Source of the DNA: Mitsuokella sp047974105
GTDB taxonomy: Bacteria; Bacillota; Negativicutes; Selenomonadales; Selenomonadaceae
Direction: 5' to 3'
Assembly: GCF_047974105.1 (NCBI RefSeq)
Contig: NZ_JBHYRS010000001.1
Coordinates: 186,001 to 250,000, forward strand
Length of the DNA: 64,000 nucleotides
Both the position numbers and the translations under genes were made by a program. The number at the start of each line of letters is the position of its first letter. Position 1 is the stretch's first letter. The notes beneath the pieces are model-generated. The model ran no database searches. It was not told the DNA's origin and was given only the letters and a program-made list of their open reading frames with translations. Of this stretch, positions 17,901 through 25,858 are shown piece after piece.

Positions 17901-18323
17901 ATGGAATATACGAAAATTGATAAGAAACATCTGCTCGTGCGGCTCGACCCCAATGACGAAATCGTCGCATCCCTCATGAAGGTCGCGGCCATGGAAAAAA
18001 TCGAGCTCGCCATGGTACAGGGACTCGGTGCGGTCAAGAAGGCCGTCATCGGCGTCTACAATGTGCCGGAACAGAAATACTACGCCAATACGCTTGAAGG
18101 TGCCTTCGAGATGCTCTCGCTGACCGGCACGATTGACACGATGAACGGCAAGCCCTACAGCCATTTCCACATCGCGCTCGGCGACGAACAGGGTCTCGCG
18201 CACGGCGGCCACCTGAACGAAGCCTACATCAGCGCGACGGCGGAAATCGTCATCACGAAGCTCAATGGCACGGTCGACCGCGTCAAGAGCCCCGAAACCG
18301 GCCTGAACATTTGGAAATTCTAA
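17901..18323 (+). CDS. PPC (DUF296) domain DNA-binding-like protein
   Basis: 140 residues covering one PPC/DUF296 domain: LLVRLDPNDEIVASLMKVA, VQGLGAVKKAVIGVY and the metal-type motif HFHIALGDEQGLAHGGHL. Such single-domain proteins form trimers; their bacterial role is poorly known. ATG at 17901 is chosen because GAGGTGA lies five bases upstream. It ends 17 bp before the PanE-like gene and probably shares its mRNA. Confidence 0.88.
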   Translation: MEYTKIDKKHLLVRLDPNDEIVASLMKVAAMEKIELAMVQGLGAVKKAVIGVYNVPEQKYYANTLEGAFEMLSLTGTIDTMNGKPYSHFHIALGDEQGLAHGGHLNEAYISATAEIVITKLNGTVDRVKSPETGLNIWKF

Positions 18324-18340
18324 AGGAGCTTTCTTTCATT

Positions 18341-19267
18341 ATGAAATTTGCCATCTTCGGCGTCGGCGGCACGGGCGGCGTCATCGGCGGCTATCTCGCC
18401 AATGCCGGCAATGACGTGACGTTCCTCGCGCGCGGCGCACATCTAAAGGCCATGCAGGAAAAGGGCCTGACCATCCACACGAACCATCGCGGGGATATCC
18501 ATATCGAGCCCTGCAAAGCCGTATCTGCCGATGATTACCACGAGACCCCCGATGTGCTCTTCATCTGCGTCAAGTACTACAGCCTTGAGGCGGCCATCGA
18601 GCTCACGCGCCGCATCGCGGGCCCCGACACCCTCGTCATCCCGATTCTCAATGTCTTCGGTACAGGTGCCGTCATGCAGGAAAAACTGCCTGATAAGACC
18701 GTGCTCGACGGCTGCATCTACGTCTTTGCCAAGCGCAGCGGCCCCGGCGTCATCGAGCAGCCGCAGGAAATCTTGCGCGTCTTCTACGGCTTCCGCCCGG
18801 GTCAGGACAGCCGCCTCGCAGAAAAGGCTGCAGAGCTTGAAAAAATCATGCGCGCGGCCGACATCCACGCCCATTTCACCGATGACATTCAGCGCGATGC
18901 CCTGACGAAGTTTTCCTTCGTCTCCCCAATGGGCGCAGCCTGTCTCTACTTCGGCGTCACGAGCGAAGCGTTTCAGGAGAATAAGGAAGTCCGCGAGACC
19001 TTTATCGGCCTCGTCAAAGAAGTCGAAGCCCTCGGCCATGCCATGGGCGTCACGTTCGACCGCGACCTCGTCGCGACGGACCTCAGGCTCATGGATGCCT
19101 TTGCACCGGGCCTCACGACCTCGATGCAGCGCGACGTCGCCGCGGGCGGTCCGTCGGAATTCTCTGGCCTCGTCTCGCGCATTGTCACGCTCGGAAAAAA
19201 ATACCACGTGCCCACACCGCTTTACAAAAAAATTGACGACTGGTGCAAAGCTCACGGCCTTGCCTGA
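18341..19267 (+). CDS. 2-dehydropantoate 2-reductase family protein (PanE-like)
   Basis: 308 residues. The Rossmann start MKFAIFGVGGTGGVIGGYLA and the C-terminal ApbA/PanE domain (TSMQRDVAAGGPSEFSGLV) identify the ketopantoate reductase family, which reduces 2-ketopantoate with NADPH. Several paralogues act on other substrates, so pantothenate synthesis is probable but not certain. ATG at 18341 follows AAAGGAGC. It is second in a likely two-gene operon with the PPC-domain gene. Confidence 0.82.
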   Translation: MKFAIFGVGGTGGVIGGYLANAGNDVTFLARGAHLKAMQEKGLTIHTNHRGDIHIEPCKAVSADDYHETPDVLFICVKYYSLEAAIELTRRIAGPDTLVIPILNVFGTGAVMQEKLPDKTVLDGCIYVFAKRSGPGVIEQPQEILRVFYGFRPGQDSRLAEKAAELEKIMRAADIHAHFTDDIQRDALTKFSFVSPMGAACLYFGVTSEAFQENKEVRETFIGLVKEVEALGHAMGVTFDRDLVATDLRLMDAFAPGLTTSMQRDVAAGGPSEFSGLVSRIVTLGKKYHVPTPLYKKIDDWCKAHGLA

Positions 19268-19293
19268 AGCTGCCTGAACGCGACGACAAATAA

Positions 19294-19334
19294 AAAAGCC
19301 TTGTTCCTTCCATTATATAAGGAGCAAGGCTTTT
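19294..19334. terminator. Bidirectional terminator
   Basis: Stem AAAAGCCTTGTTCCTT/AAGGAGCAAGGCTTTT with A/T runs on both flanks, between the convergent PanE-like gene and the DUF4405 operon. Confidence 0.92.
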
Positions 19335-19353
19335 CTTTTGTCCGGTCCGTATA

Positions 19354-20016
19354 TCAAGGCCTGCGCTGAAGGGCCAACTGCCAGAGCAGCCAGCCCGCTT
19401 CGGCAAAGAGCAGGAACATACCAAGCTGCGTCAGGATATAGCCAGCCGTGTCGTACTGCAGAGCCGGCGTCATAAAGACATGTGCGCCTTCCAGCCTCTG
19501 TAAAAGCTTATCCTGCAGGGCCGCATAGATGCCGCCCGCAGCAAGCAGCAGTCCCATCACGCCCATCAGGGCCTTCGCAGGAAAAGGACGGCTCGTGATG
19601 CCCGCCGTGCGTTGGAGCTTTTGCCACCAAACACTTGCATGCAGGCCAAAGTGCAGACCGGCAAAAACAAGGAACCACCTTGCCGAGGCGCTGTGCAGCG
19701 AAAACAGCACAGGATTGCTGCGCAGCGACAAAGGCATGATATCGGCAAACAAAATATTTGAGATCAGACAGCCGCTGATCATCGACGTCAGGCACGCTGC
19801 AGCGAGGAGCAGATTGACAGCTGCCCCGAGCACGCGCGGCAGAGACCATCTGCCCTTTGTCAAAGCTTTGAAGAAAAAACGGTTTTGATAGAGGTGCACG
19901 AAAATCGGGATGAGCAGAGCAGCCCCTACGACTTCATGGAAAAACGGCGGCAGATAGAGAAAACTCATCTCAAAGACGAGCAGCAGCAGCAAAAGTACAT
20001 CGAGTAAATATCTCAT
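19354..20016 (-). CDS. DUF4405-like membrane protein
   Basis: 220 residues with about five hydrophobic helices. Histidines at the edges of helices (PPFFHEVVG, FVHLYQNRFFF, SLHSASARWF, LHFGLHASVWW) resemble the heme-ligand pattern of DUF4405/b-type cytochrome-like proteins. A membrane redox role is inferred. The ATG overlaps the TGA of the preceding small gene (ATGA). It is the last gene before a terminator and is driven from the promoter at 20297, which resembles the LysR-linked ones. Confidence 0.72.
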   Translation of the reverse strand: MRYLLDVLLLLLLVFEMSFLYLPPFFHEVVGAALLIPIFVHLYQNRFFFKALTKGRWSLPRVLGAAVNLLLAAACLTSMISGCLISNILFADIMPLSLRSNPVLFSLHSASARWFLVFAGLHFGLHASVWWQKLQRTAGITSRPFPAKALMGVMGLLLAAGGIYAALQDKLLQRLEGAHVFMTPALQYDTAGYILTQLGMFLLFAEAGWLLWQLALQRRP

Positions 20017-20246
20017 GGCCGTACCTCATTCAAATTCTTCTCATAGTCCCAAGCGGCCGGCATAGGCCCCTCTTTGACGCTGTCTTTCACAATCTGCTGT
20101 GTCATATGAACATAGTCATCTTCCGAAACGTGCCCCTGACGCAGGACGCAGGTAAAGCAGAGCCAGGCGTAGACAAGGCCTGCCAAAACGAGCAGACTCA
20201 TCAAAAGGCCCGGCAAATCTTTTCTATATCGTTCCAGCATGTTCAT
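20013..20246 (-). CDS. Small single-helix membrane protein
   Basis: 77 residues, one helix (LPGLLMSLLVLAGLVYAWLC) followed by a charged tail of about 45 residues (HVSEDDYVHMTQQIVKDSVK). It overlaps the DUF4405 gene by 4 bp, so the pair is coupled and the products may interact. No family recognised. ATG at 20246 or 20240 are both possible. Confidence 0.7.
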   Translation of the reverse strand: MNMLERYRKDLPGLLMSLLVLAGLVYAWLCFTCVLRQGHVSEDDYVHMTQQIVKDSVKEGPMPAAWDYEKNLNEVRP

Positions 20247-20296
20247 CTTCCTTTCTCAATAAATCTGCCCCGATGGTCTTTTCCTTTTCTGCTTTT

Positions 20297-20345
20297 ATCA
20301 TAGCAAGATATGCCCGTAATGTGAAATGCTTATATCTTAGGCAGT
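20297..20345 (-). promoter_or_regulatory. LysR-type promoter/operator, copy 1
   Basis: Minus strand: TTCACA, 17 bp, TATGAT. Immediately upstream and overlapping the -35 is ATATAAGCATTTCACA. The same -10, -35, spacer start (GCA-GAT on the plus strand) and ATAAGCATTTCA block recur at 23505 and 27135. It drives the small-helix/DUF4405 pair. Confidence 0.7.
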
Positions 20346-20384
20346 GCAATACGTTTCATCTATGAAAGCTTTCTCTATAGAAAA

Positions 20385-20421
20385 AGCAGGAATGATGTGT
20401 TTCGATCACATCGTTCCTGCT
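20385..20421 (-). terminator. Terminator of the flavodoxin operon
   Basis: 15-bp stem AGCAGGAA-GATGTG/CACATC-TTCCTGCT with one G-U position and a T-run on the minus strand, about 30 bp after the lipoprotein flavodoxin stop. Confidence 0.9.
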
Positions 20422-20452
20422 CTTTCCGCTAAAAATCTTTTTTGTCCGCAGA

Positions 20453-21106
20453 TTACTTCAGGGATTTGGCCCATTCTGCGACCTTGGCATCGTCAATGCG
20501 GCCCGTGAAGCAGGTACCGTCCTGCCAGTCGCCCTTACCCCCGGCCATTTCCTTCAGCAGCTGTCCGCTGCTGCCGAGCGGCGAGCTCGCGGCCGTGGCA
20601 AACGTCACGACATGTTTGCCCGTGAAGTCATTGCCCTTGACAAAGGCATTCATCGGCCAAGCGGCAATGCCCCACCAAATCGGGTAGCCGATGTAGACCG
20701 TGTCATACTCGGCCCAATTGTCCGGTGTCGTCTTCTTCAGCGTGATCTTGTCGCGCAGGGACTCGTCGTCATGCTCCTTGCTGACGCGGCTGTCGGGATT
20801 GTTGTAGTCGAGGTCCTCTTTCGTATATTCATTTGTCGGTTCAATTTTCATGATGTCGGCGTTCTTGGCTTTTGCGAGATCCTTCGCGACCTGTTCCGTG
20901 CGGCCCGTATTCGTGTAGTAAACGACCAGAGCCTTCCTGCCCAAAGCCTGCTGCGTTGAATCCGACGAAGACGAAGAATTCTCACCTACGACGGCCTTCT
21001 GCGAAGAAGAGCCCGAAGCACCGGCCGAATCACTCGAGCCGCAGCCGACCAGAGCCACGGCCATGATAACGCCCAGAACGAGCATCAGGATTTTCTTGAT
21101 TTTCAT
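20453..21106 (-). CDS. Flavodoxin-domain lipoprotein
   Basis: 217 residues. The signal peptide ends in a lipobox (VALVGC), then a Ser-rich linker and a flavodoxin fold: VVYYTNTGRTEQVAKDLA is the FMN phosphate-binding loop, with DTVYIGYPIWWGIAAWPM later. Flavodoxins are normally cytosolic; export and lipid anchoring is unusual and suggests an electron carrier facing the periplasm. It is last in an operon of redox-type proteins. Confidence 0.9.
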   Translation of the reverse strand: MKIKKILMLVLGVIMAVALVGCGSSDSAGASGSSSQKAVVGENSSSSSDSTQQALGRKALVVYYTNTGRTEQVAKDLAKAKNADIMKIEPTNEYTKEDLDYNNPDSRVSKEHDDESLRDKITLKKTTPDNWAEYDTVYIGYPIWWGIAAWPMNAFVKGNDFTGKHVVTFATAASSPLGSSGQLLKEMAGGKGDWQDGTCFTGRIDDAKVAEWAKSLK

Positions 21107-21123
21107 AAGTTCAGCTCCGTTTC

Positions 21124-21594
21124 TTAATAGGATTTAGCCCAGTCTGCGAGTTTGCTATCCGAGAAACCGTTGAGTACTTTGCCCGCCTGCCAGTCGGCTT
21201 CGGGGCAGATGCGCCTGAGGTCTTCTACGGTCCTGCCCATGCCGCTGCCGCCCGAGGTTGCAAACGGCACAATTTTCTTGCCTGCGAAATGATAGCTTTC
21301 TACAAATGTGTAGATGATGCGCGGCGCGATGTACCACCAAATCGGGAATCCCAGATAAATAGTATCGTAGTCCGCCATATTCTTGACCTTGCCGACAATC
21401 TCCGGACGCGACGCATCGTCATCGCGCTCGAGGACGTTGCGGCTCTTTTTATTCGTCCAGTTTAAGTCTGCCGAAGTATACGGCTCGGCCGGCACAATCT
21501 CGAAAAGGTCCGCACCGGCGGCTTTAGCCAGGCGCTCCGCCACGCGTTTTGTCGTCCCCGTGGCGGAAAAATAAGCTACGAGCTTTTTGCTCAC
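21124..21594 (-). CDS. Flavodoxin-family protein
   Basis: 156 residues, no signal peptide. FMN loop AYFSATGTTKRVAERLA, then DTIYLGFPIWWYIAPRII and FATSGGSGMG, as in the flavodoxin_4 group. GTG at 21594 is preferred because GAAGG lies eight bases upstream; a GTG at 21603 overlaps that site. It is a cytosolic homologue of the exported flavodoxin encoded just downstream. Confidence 0.9.
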   Translation of the reverse strand: MSKKLVAYFSATGTTKRVAERLAKAAGADLFEIVPAEPYTSADLNWTNKKSRNVLERDDDASRPEIVGKVKNMADYDTIYLGFPIWWYIAPRIIYTFVESYHFAGKKIVPFATSGGSGMGRTVEDLRRICPEADWQAGKVLNGFSDSKLADWAKSY

Positions 21595-21624
21595 AACAGT
21601 CACCTTCTATAAAATATCAAAATA

Positions 21625-22311
21625 TCACAGATTTTTACCCATCTTCTCGGCCATGTCGCCAAACTGAGAATGTTCGACAAGGGACCGTGAGCCGCAGCCG
21701 ATGCCGAGCACTTTGCCGGCATCCTGCCACTCCATGTAGCGGACCAGCGTGTCGTAATGGTCGACAAGAGCCGACATCGTCCAGTCGTCGCGGTTGTAGG
21801 CCGTGGCAATCAGGATGGACTTTTTGTTATGCAGTTTGCCCGTGCGCGAATAAAAACGGTCGACGATGGTCTTGAGCTGTGCCGACATGCCGAAATAATA
21901 AAGCGGTGTCGTTAAGACGAGCAGGTCGGCTTCGAGCATCTTCGGCATCAGCGTGTTCTCGATGTCATCCTTGAAGATGCACGGACCGTCCATATGGCAC
22001 TGGTCGCAGCCGCGGCACGGATGCGTCTCGCTGTTGGCAGCGTCAAATGTGAACACCTCATGTCCGGCAGCTTCCGCGCCTTTCGTAAAGCGGTCCGCGA
22101 GATAAATCGACGTGGACTCATCGTGTGGATGCGGACTGCTGGTAATCACCACTATCTTCATATTTTGCCTCCCGAAAACAGCACCGGGACTTGAAGCCGC
22201 GCCCTGTGCCTTATCCTTTTGTCCATCGAGCAGAGCCGACAGGCCGCAGCCGCTCAACAATATCGTCATCGCGCCCATGCCGGTCAATTTTAGAAATTCT
22301 CTGCGGTTCAT
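21625..22311 (-). CDS. Tat-exported flavin reductase (NADPH-dependent FMN reductase family)
   Basis: 228 residues. MNRREFLKLTGMGAMTILLS with SGCG following reads as a Tat lipoprotein signal. The body has KIVVITSSPHPHDESTSIYL, a CRGCDQCHMDGPC cysteine cluster and LTTPLYYFGMSAQLKTIVDR, typical of iron-sulphur-flavin/FMN reductase-like proteins. ATG at 22311 is chosen because the Tat motif starts there. Physiological partner unknown; context suggests a periplasmic redox chain. Confidence 0.85.
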   Translation of the reverse strand: MNRREFLKLTGMGAMTILLSGCGLSALLDGQKDKAQGAASSPGAVFGRQNMKIVVITSSPHPHDESTSIYLADRFTKGAEAAGHEVFTFDAANSETHPCRGCDQCHMDGPCIFKDDIENTLMPKMLEADLLVLTTPLYYFGMSAQLKTIVDRFYSRTGKLHNKKSILIATAYNRDDWTMSALVDHYDTLVRYMEWQDAGKVLGIGCGSRSLVEHSQFGDMAEKMGKNL

Positions 22312-22350
22312 GTCCTCATCCCGCTTTCTTTTCCGCACATTCAATCTGTG

Positions 22351-22812
22351 TTATTCTGCATAAACTTCCTTGGCATAACGGAATGCTGCCCAGGCCTTCG
22401 GCCAGCCGCCGTAGAAGCCAACCTGTGTGATGATTTCAGCCATCTCAGCCTTTGTCACGCCGTTTTTCTTGGCCTCGCCGATATGATACTTGAGCGAGCT
22501 GTCCGTAATGCCCTGCGCGATGAGCGCGGAAACCGTCACAATGCTGCGGTCGTGCAGCGAAAGCACGTCGTTCTTGCTCCAGACCTCGCCGAAGAGAATA
22601 TCATCGTTGTAGCGCGCGAAATCCGGTGCAAAATCGCCGAGCTGGTCACGTCCGGCCGTCTGCACAACTTTTACGGCCTTTTTCTGCGTTTCTGTCTTAA
22701 CGTTATTATTCTGTTCCATAGCACTTGCCTCTTTCATCGAAAAACCACTGCCGAAAAGCATGACACCTGCAAGCAGGGCAGCCATAATTTTTTTCCTGCC
22801 ACTCTGTTTCAT
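22351..22812 (-). CDS. Exported carboxymuconolactone decarboxylase-like (CMD) protein
   Basis: 153 residues with a signal peptide (KIMAALLAGVMLFGSGFS). The CMD/AhpD-like domain follows: LSLHDRSIVTVSALIAQG and EIITQVGFYGGWPKAWAAF. The peroxidatic CxxC of AhpD is absent, so alkylhydroperoxidase activity is unlikely. CMD and cupin genes are often adjacent in gut Firmicutes; the reaction is not established. Confidence 0.85.
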   Translation of the reverse strand: MKQSGRKKIMAALLAGVMLFGSGFSMKEASAMEQNNNVKTETQKKAVKVVQTAGRDQLGDFAPDFARYNDDILFGEVWSKNDVLSLHDRSIVTVSALIAQGITDSSLKYHIGEAKKNGVTKAEMAEIITQVGFYGGWPKAWAAFRYAKEVYAE

Positions 22813-22846
22813 TCTTTTACCTCATGGATTTCAGTATTTCATAGTA

Positions 22847-23266
22847 TCACTGCAGAGCATCGTAGGCAGCCGGGTCCACCGGCTCGCACCACTCATTGCT
22901 TGTCTCTTCGCCCGGCACCTCGATGGCCAGATGCTGAAATGCACTGTCCTTCGCCGCGCCGTGCCAGTGCTTGACTTCCGGAGGGATATTGACAACATCA
23001 CCGGCCTTAAGCTCTCTTGCCGGTTTGCCCCACTCCTGATACCAGCCGCGGCCGGCCGTGACGAGAAGAATCTGGCCGCCACCCGATTTTGCATGGTGGA
23101 TGTGCCAGTGATTGCGGCAGCCCGGCTCAAATGTCACATTGCCGACATAAACCTGCTGCAGCGAAAGCCCATTTAAATAGCTCTTGCCATCAAAATACTG
23201 TGCATAGTTGACATTTTCCCCGCCGATGGCAAAGGGACTTGCTTTCTTGATTTCATCGAGCGTCAT
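22847..23266 (-). CDS. Cupin-domain protein
   Basis: 139 residues. The cupin core has HWHIHHAKSGGGQILLV (metal-binding His cluster) and the second motif PPEVKHWHGAAKDSAF. No signal peptide. The small-molecule substrate is unknown; relatives include manganese-dependent hydroxynitrile-lyase-like cupins. Its ATG overlaps the TGA of the upstream 69-residue gene. Confidence 0.88.
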   Translation of the reverse strand: MTLDEIKKASPFAIGGENVNYAQYFDGKSYLNGLSLQQVYVGNVTFEPGCRNHWHIHHAKSGGGQILLVTAGRGWYQEWGKPARELKAGDVVNIPPEVKHWHGAAKDSAFQHLAIEVPGEETSNEWCEPVDPAAYDALQ

Positions 23267-23472
23267 ACGATCTCCCGTCCTTTCGAATGCTGTTCAAGTG
23301 TAAAAATCATATAATCGAGGCAGGAAAGCATTTCCTGCTGCTGGTGCAGATTCTCAACCAGATGACGTCTATGCCGTTTCAGATAACAGAGACGCGCCTC
23401 ATCGTCGGGCAGGGCATCGTACTCTGCCTGACATTCCGGCGAGCAGCCAGCGTCAAGGAGTTCATCGTGCAT
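23263..23472 (-). CDS. Small protein resembling the C-terminal coil of MerR regulators
   Basis: 69 residues, MHDELLDAGCSPECQAEYDA then DDEARLCYLKRHRRHLVENL and QQQEMLSCLDYMIFTLEQH. The heptad-like helix resembles the dimerisation tail of MerR-type regulators, but no helix-turn-helix precedes it. It is first in the cupin operon, has a good ribosome site (AAAGGAG) and is coupled to the cupin gene by an ATGA overlap. It might be an anti-regulator or a remnant; this is inference. Confidence 0.65.
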   Translation of the reverse strand: MHDELLDAGCSPECQAEYDALPDDEARLCYLKRHRRHLVENLHQQQEMLSCLDYMIFTLEQHSKGREIV

Positions 23473-23504
23473 ATCTTTCGCTCCTTTCCTCTCTTGATAG
23501 TTTT

Positions 23505-23560
23505 ATCATAGCAGGATGGCATCGTAATGTGAAATGCTTATACATTAGGTCGTATTATGT
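23505..23560 (-). promoter_or_regulatory. LysR-type promoter/operator, copy 2
   Basis: Minus strand: TTCACA, 17 bp, TATGAT, with TATAAGCATTTCACATTACG overlapping the -35 and CATAATACG about 20 bp further upstream. It lies between the divergent LysR gene and the cupin/flavodoxin operon, the classical LysR control position. Confidence 0.75.
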
Positions 23561-23667
23561 ATTTTTCGTATTATAGAGATTGTCAAAAAATCATCGGCCC
23601 TGTAAGATGAGAGCAGATACTACAGAATGAGATGATAGATCATATATGGAAAGAAAGGCTTGATAAT

Positions 23668-24561
23668 ATGGAACTTCGCACGCTTGCTTATTTTTTGGCC
23701 GTGGCCCGCGAGCAGAACATGACGGAGGCCGCCAATGTGCTGCATGTGACGCAGCCGACCTTGTCGCGGCAGATTGCCGACCTTGAGGACGAACTCGGCA
23801 AGAAACTATTCACGCGCACAAGCCGCAGCACGCTTTTAACCGAGGACGGCATGCACCTCCGGCAGCGCGCGGAAGAAATTCTCGCGCTCGTGAATCAGAC
23901 CGAGGACGAAATCAAGAACGACACCATCGATCTTTCTGGCAATATCCGCATCGGTGCGGGCGAAACCTACTGCATGCATCTGCTCGCCGAGCTTTTTGCC
24001 GACCTGCACAGCCGTTATCCGAAGCTAACTGTGGACCTTTTCACGGGCAATGCCGATACGGTTGAGGAAAAACTCGTGCACGGCCTCATCGACTTTGCGC
24101 TGATGATTGAGCCGTTCTCACTTGAAGATTATCATTATATCCGCCTGCCCGAGCCCATTCACATTGGCATCGTGACGCGCAATGACAGCAAATGGGCCAC
24201 CAAAAAAGGCATCACCCCCGAGGACCTCAGGGAGATGCCGCTTTTCATTTCCTCACGCCAGAACACGAGGACTTATGATTATGCCAGCTGGTCAGGCGGG
24301 AAAATCTCCCCAGGGCAGCTCCATATTGTCGGCCGCTTCGACCTCATTGGCAATGTCTCGCACTTCATCCGCGCGGGCATTGGCAACGCCATTGGCATCG
24401 ATGAACTGCTGCAGCTTGAGACCGGCCATCTCAAATTCATCCCGTTCGAGCCGGCCCTCACGACCACGGCCGTCGTCGTCTGGAAAAAATACCGCCTGCT
24501 GTCAAAATCCAGCGAGGCCTTCCTCAACGAACTGAAAAAACGAGCACAGCCCCCTGCCTGA
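23668..24561 (+). CDS. LysR-family transcriptional regulator
   Basis: 297 residues. The winged helix-turn-helix is at the N-terminus (MELRTLAYFLAVAREQNMTE, then TLSRQIADLEDELGKKLFTR), followed by a LysR substrate-binding domain. ATG at 23668 is chosen because the family starts there and AAAGG lies upstream; an ATG at 23632 would add 12 unrelated residues. It is divergent from the cupin/flavodoxin operon and is the best candidate to bind the shared operator seen three times in this region. Confidence 0.93.
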   Translation: MELRTLAYFLAVAREQNMTEAANVLHVTQPTLSRQIADLEDELGKKLFTRTSRSTLLTEDGMHLRQRAEEILALVNQTEDEIKNDTIDLSGNIRIGAGETYCMHLLAELFADLHSRYPKLTVDLFTGNADTVEEKLVHGLIDFALMIEPFSLEDYHYIRLPEPIHIGIVTRNDSKWATKKGITPEDLREMPLFISSRQNTRTYDYASWSGGKISPGQLHIVGRFDLIGNVSHFIRAGIGNAIGIDELLQLETGHLKFIPFEPALTTTAVVVWKKYRLLSKSSEAFLNELKKRAQPPA

Positions 24562-24592
24562 AAAAGACACAGAATGCTTTTTTAGGCGATGT

Positions 24593-25717
24593 TCAGGCCT
24601 TCTGCCACCAGGACGAGAACGTTTCCATCCGGTCAAAACGCACCAGAGCGCCAATTTCCGGTGTCAGCATCTGGTAGGATTTTCCTTTGCTCACTGCCTG
24701 CAGTTTTGCCATCGGCTCCTGCCACGGATGGCGCGCCAAGGCGAATTTGCTGTTGTGCGCAGGAATGACGAATTTCGCCCCGACATCTTCAGCAGCCTTG
24801 GCCGTTTCCTCGGGCAGCATATGAATCGGATGCCACGCAAGGTTGTACTGGCCGTTCTCCGCGAGCACGCAGTCAAAGCCGCCGAATTTTTTGCCGATGG
24901 CCTTGAAATGTTCGCCGTAGCCGCCATCGCCCGTATAATAGAGGCTGCGCTGCGGCGTGATGAAGGCCATGCCGCACCAGAGCGTCGGATTCTGTTTGAG
25001 AAAACGGCCGGAAAAATGCTGCGACGGCAGAATATGAACGGAGAGCGTATCCGAAAGCTTGATTTCCGTATCCCAGTCTTCCTCATGAATACGATTCACA
25101 TCAAAGCCCCACTGCTCAAAATAGGCGCCGACACCGAGCGGGCAGACGACCTGATGAACCCTTGACTTCAGGGCCATGACCGTCGGATAGTCGAGGTGGT
25201 CCCAATGATCGTGGCTCATGGCCAGCACATCGATTTCGGGAAAATCCTCGGCCGTGTAGACATTGGAGCCGGGGAATGCGCGGTTGATAAACCATAAAGG
25301 CGAAGCATAGCTGCTGAATACGGGGTCAATGAGGATGCGATGGCCGCCGAGCTGCACATAAAAGCTCGAATGACCGAGCCAGACAACGGCATCCTGCTCG
25401 CGCGGCAGAGCCAGAAGATTTGTTTTTGCAGATGGCAGGGGATTATCGGGCACCAACCCTTTTTTATCACCGAACAGGAATTTCCACGTGGCCACAAGGC
25501 GGTTTTCATGCTCGCCCTCGTCTTCCGACATCACGGGCACAGGCACGAGGTTTTCAAAATGGTCCCAATGGTAATGCGGCGAGGCCTGCATGCGCCTTAA
25601 GCGTTCCCCCGATGGCAGCTCGCCAAATTTTGGCCGATGCACGTAGGAATAAACACCGCCCGCAGAAGCTGCGCCTATGAGCCCGAGGCCGGCTAAAATA
25701 AATTCACGTCTTGTCAT
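24593..25717 (-). CDS. Tat-exported MBL-fold metallohydrolase
   Basis: 374 residues. MTRREFILAGLGLIGAASAG is a Tat-type signal. The metallo-beta-lactamase motif SHDHWDHLD is at about 167-175, with further ligands in LPSQHFSGRF, YYTGDGGYG and PAHNSKF. It resembles the UlaG/NAPE-PLD-like branch, whose members hydrolyse lactones or phosphodiesters. Substrate unknown. It is convergent with the LysR gene. Confidence 0.88.
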   Translation of the reverse strand: MTRREFILAGLGLIGAASAGGVYSYVHRPKFGELPSGERLRRMQASPHYHWDHFENLVPVPVMSEDEGEHENRLVATWKFLFGDKKGLVPDNPLPSAKTNLLALPREQDAVVWLGHSSFYVQLGGHRILIDPVFSSYASPLWFINRAFPGSNVYTAEDFPEIDVLAMSHDHWDHLDYPTVMALKSRVHQVVCPLGVGAYFEQWGFDVNRIHEEDWDTEIKLSDTLSVHILPSQHFSGRFLKQNPTLWCGMAFITPQRSLYYTGDGGYGEHFKAIGKKFGGFDCVLAENGQYNLAWHPIHMLPEETAKAAEDVGAKFVIPAHNSKFALARHPWQEPMAKLQAVSKGKSYQMLTPEIGALVRFDRMETFSSWWQKA

Positions 25718-25796
25718 TCATTGATTCCTCTCATGATGTGAAATTATCGAAATTATATTGAAAACAATTATAGCGCATCTTTTTTCGTCTGCCAAC

Positions 25797-25830
25797 AAAA
25801 AAGACCCGCTGACAGACAGCAGGTCTTTTT
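25797..25830 (-). terminator. Terminator of the alcohol dehydrogenase gene
   Basis: Stem GACC-GCTG/CAGC-GGTC with one mismatch, flanked by A and T runs, about 30 bp after the stop codon on the minus strand. Confidence 0.85.
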
Positions 25831-25858
25831 AACTGCATGAATCGCACGTCAGGCATCT

